Assembly: GCA_958434805.1 (NCBI GenBank)
Contig: CAUBDX010000036.1
Location: 1 to 26,967, forward strand
Source: an uncultured Phocaeicola sp.
Lineage (GTDB): Bacteria > Bacteroidota > Bacteroidia > Bacteroidales > Bacteroidaceae
Direction of reading: 5' to 3'
Length of the DNA: 26,967 nt
Shown here: one piece after another, positions 25,266 through 26,967 of the stretch
How the letters are laid out: each line of letters opens with the position of its first letter
Numbering within the stretch: position 1 is the stretch's first letter
Notes under the pieces: generated by a model
Databases searched by the model: none
What the model was told of the DNA's origin: nothing
The model's input: the letters and a program-made list of their open reading frames with translations, nothing else
Made by a program: the position numbers and the translations under genes

Positions 25266-26807
25266 TTATTCAATATCCAGAATTACTATTTTAGAATCTT
25301 CATAAACATCTTTTACAATGCAATCTAGCATAATACCTTCATCATATAACATATTAAGTGGAATCTGATTTGCAGGAATCAAAGCGGGAAGATTATCATC
25401 TTTGATTAGTGCATGTAGACCACTGCTATCTTTCGTTTTAATAACCGCTTTTACAGATTGTCCTTTTTGATATTTCAGCCATGGATTGGGCAAGATGCGT
25501 TTAAGACTGAATTCTATTCCTTTCTTTTCTAAATCGATTTTTGTGATTATTACCTTCAAGGTACACCCAAGCTGGAAATGATTTTTAGGCTTTTTAATCT
25601 TATTGGTCCAAGATAATTCAGATATATGAATAAATCCTTCATAACCTTCATGAGTCCTTACAAATACTCCGTATTTAGCAAAGTCTTTAATTGTAACATC
25701 GAGAATATCTCCAACCGAATATATTTGTTTAATATCATTCCATGGATCAGGAAGTGTTTGTTTAATACTTAATAAAAGTTTCTCCGCCTCCCAATCAATA
25801 TTCATAACCATAGCAGTTACGGATTGCTTCTTGACGAAATCTGTTGGAACTATATTTTTATCCCAAGATAATTCAGTTTTGTGTACCATACCTTCAACAC
25901 CACATGGTAATCGGACAAAGATTCCATAACCCGTTATACTGCATACCTTGCCAGAAACGATGTCTCCAATTTTCGTGTTTTTATCAAAATTCTCCCATGG
26001 CCTTGGTGTTAATTGTTTCAAGCCAAGCGAAATTTGATTATGTCTATTATCTATTTGTTTTATATCCAAAACAACTACATCAATCATTTGACCGATATAA
26101 ACTACTTCTGAAGGATTCGAAACTTGATTCCAAGACAAATCCTTAATATGTATAAGTCCCTCTACCGATGGGAAAAGGGTGACAAAGGCACCATAACTGG
26201 TAATGTTTTTTACTTTCCCAGGAATAATGTCTCCAACTTTTATTTCTTGGAGCTTTCGAAGAGCTATCGCTAAATTCTTCTCATCTTCAATAATTTTACG
26301 AGATACAAATGTGTTTATTTTGTGATCGCCTTTTTCTTTTAGCTTAACAGCTATTAGTTTTACATCGACTTTTTCTCCAACATACATTTGCAAATCCCTA
26401 TGCTTACTTTCTCCAAGTTGCCCTTCTGGTAGAAAAGTATTTAAACCATCTATGCTTACAATAAGCCCCGAAGCTTCAGCTTCAATAATTTCGCCTATAA
26501 AAGGTTGGTTTTCCTTAGCCTTTATCAAAACCTTCTTATTGATTTCAAATAAGCCATCATCTAGGCAAAAACATCCTTCATTGTCAATATAAATATTTAT
26601 GAAATCACCTACTTGGTAGTTATCTGTAGGTATGTTAGACAATAAAAGTGTGTCGTTATTTGGCAAAGAAACAACGATACCATTATCCGACATATGCACT
26701 ATCTTTGTACATATATTCTTTATATCACAAATAGATTCTGTAATACTATCAAAGCCAATAAAAGGATTGGCAAGATCTATATTTTTTGACTTGTTCATAT
26801 AATCCAA
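25266..26807 (-). CDS. Multi-S1-domain RNA-binding protein (ribosomal protein S1-like)
   Basis: The 513-residue protein is a row of S1 (OB-fold) units. Three are clear: about 190-266 (GDIIPGKVKNITSYGAFVTL, EGLIHIKDLSW), 280-350 (GDIVSGKVCSITGYGIFVRL, EGMVHKTELSW) and 364-437 (YGVFVRTHEGYEGFIHISEL). Three are degenerate: about 30-90, 100-175 and 448-513. Linkers end in RPW, DPW or NPW, as in ribosomal protein S1, and total length is close to S1. Bacterial S1 binds mRNA and places it on the 30S subunit. Because this copy lies in an AT-rich island next to a helicase, it is likely a specialised paralogue that brings the system to RNA or ribosomes rather than the housekeeping RpsA. The gene is translationally coupled with the helicase gene. 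Confidence 0.9.
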   Translation of the reverse strand: MDYMNKSKNIDLANPFIGFDSITESICDIKNICTKIVHMSDNGIVVSLPNNDTLLLSNIPTDNYQVGDFINIYIDNEGCFCLDDGLFEINKKVLIKAKENQPFIGEIIEAEASGLIVSIDGLNTFLPEGQLGESKHRDLQMYVGEKVDVKLIAVKLKEKGDHKINTFVSRKIIEDEKNLAIALRKLQEIKVGDIIPGKVKNITSYGAFVTLFPSVEGLIHIKDLSWNQVSNPSEVVYIGQMIDVVVLDIKQIDNRHNQISLGLKQLTPRPWENFDKNTKIGDIVSGKVCSITGYGIFVRLPCGVEGMVHKTELSWDKNIVPTDFVKKQSVTAMVMNIDWEAEKLLLSIKQTLPDPWNDIKQIYSVGDILDVTIKDFAKYGVFVRTHEGYEGFIHISELSWTNKIKKPKNHFQLGCTLKVIITKIDLEKKGIEFSLKRILPNPWLKYQKGQSVKAVIKTKDSSGLHALIKDDNLPALIPANQIPLNMLYDEGIMLDCIVKDVYEDSKIVILDIE

Positions 26808-26830
26808 TAGTTCGTTAAAAAATAGCCAAC

Positions 26831-26967
26831 CTAAGCGGCTCTGGCGGTAAATAAAATGAGCTCTTTGAAAAGTTTGTCAATAACTTGCGGGTCTGGGCTA
26901 ATCCCAAACACGTAAATAAATCGTTCAAGCATATAAGCATTGTGTATGAAAGACTTGCAGGAGGATA
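26831..26967 (-). CDS. C-terminal end of an unrecognised gene (cut by the window)
   Basis: On the minus strand an open frame enters from beyond the window edge and runs for 44 residues to a TAG at 26831-26833. The visible stretch includes HNAYMLERFIYVFGISPDPQ and ends KELILFTARAA, which looks like real coding sequence (amphipathic helices) but matches no family I know. It ends 23 bp before the S1-like gene, so it may belong to the same transcript. The S1-like gene shows no promoter of its own in that gap. Confidence 0.45.
   Translation of the reverse strand, partial: SSCKSFIHNAYMLERFIYVFGISPDPQVIDKLFKELILFTARAA

Overview
The window reads as a chromosomal stretch of a gut Bacteroidales (Bacteroides/Phocaeicola type). 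The evidence is the set of household genes (YeiH-family exporter, ClpB, NadC, RlmH, a LysM glucosaminidase, cytidine deaminase), promoters of the Bacteroides sort (TTTG, about 20 bp, TAnnTTTG), a lack of clear Shine-Dalgarno sites, and leaders rich in AACTYA-like repeats.

Two halves differ in base composition. Positions 1 to about 11,230 are core genome with higher GC: yeiH-like exporter and a LysR regulator (convergent, overlapping ends), an unrecognised 193-residue protein, clpB, nadC, an EamA permease, rlmH, a cell-wall glucosaminidase and cdd. One AT-rich PD-(D/E)XK nuclease-like gene sits between the clpB and nadC terminators.

From about 11,260 to the right edge the DNA is AT-rich and looks acquired. 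It starts with two IS21-family remnants, each keeping only the transposase (istA) start and the adjoining repeat-rich end. Next comes an AbiE-type toxin/antitoxin pair (abiEii, abiEi). The rest is a set of minus-strand genes transcribed in this order: a multi-S1-domain protein resembling ribosomal protein S1 (25266-26807), a UPF1-like SF1 helicase (21638-25264), a giant protein of about 1,840 residues (16159-21684), a decayed small repeat ORF (15863-16162), a DarG-like macrodomain protein (14987-15706) and an FGE/SUMF1-fold protein (14286-14984).

The giant protein is the centre of interest. It has an N-terminal winged-helix-like part, some 25 Trp-rich 'WDWxxLS' repeats, a DarT-like ADP-ribosyltransferase domain and a C-terminal HD phosphohydrolase domain. 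With the DarG-like protein encoded downstream, the locus looks like an enlarged DarTG toxin/antitoxin or antiphage system, in which the toxin is fused to a large solenoid and an HD domain and co-encoded with an S1 protein and an RNA/DNA helicase. I do not recognise this combination as a described system; its role in defence is inference.
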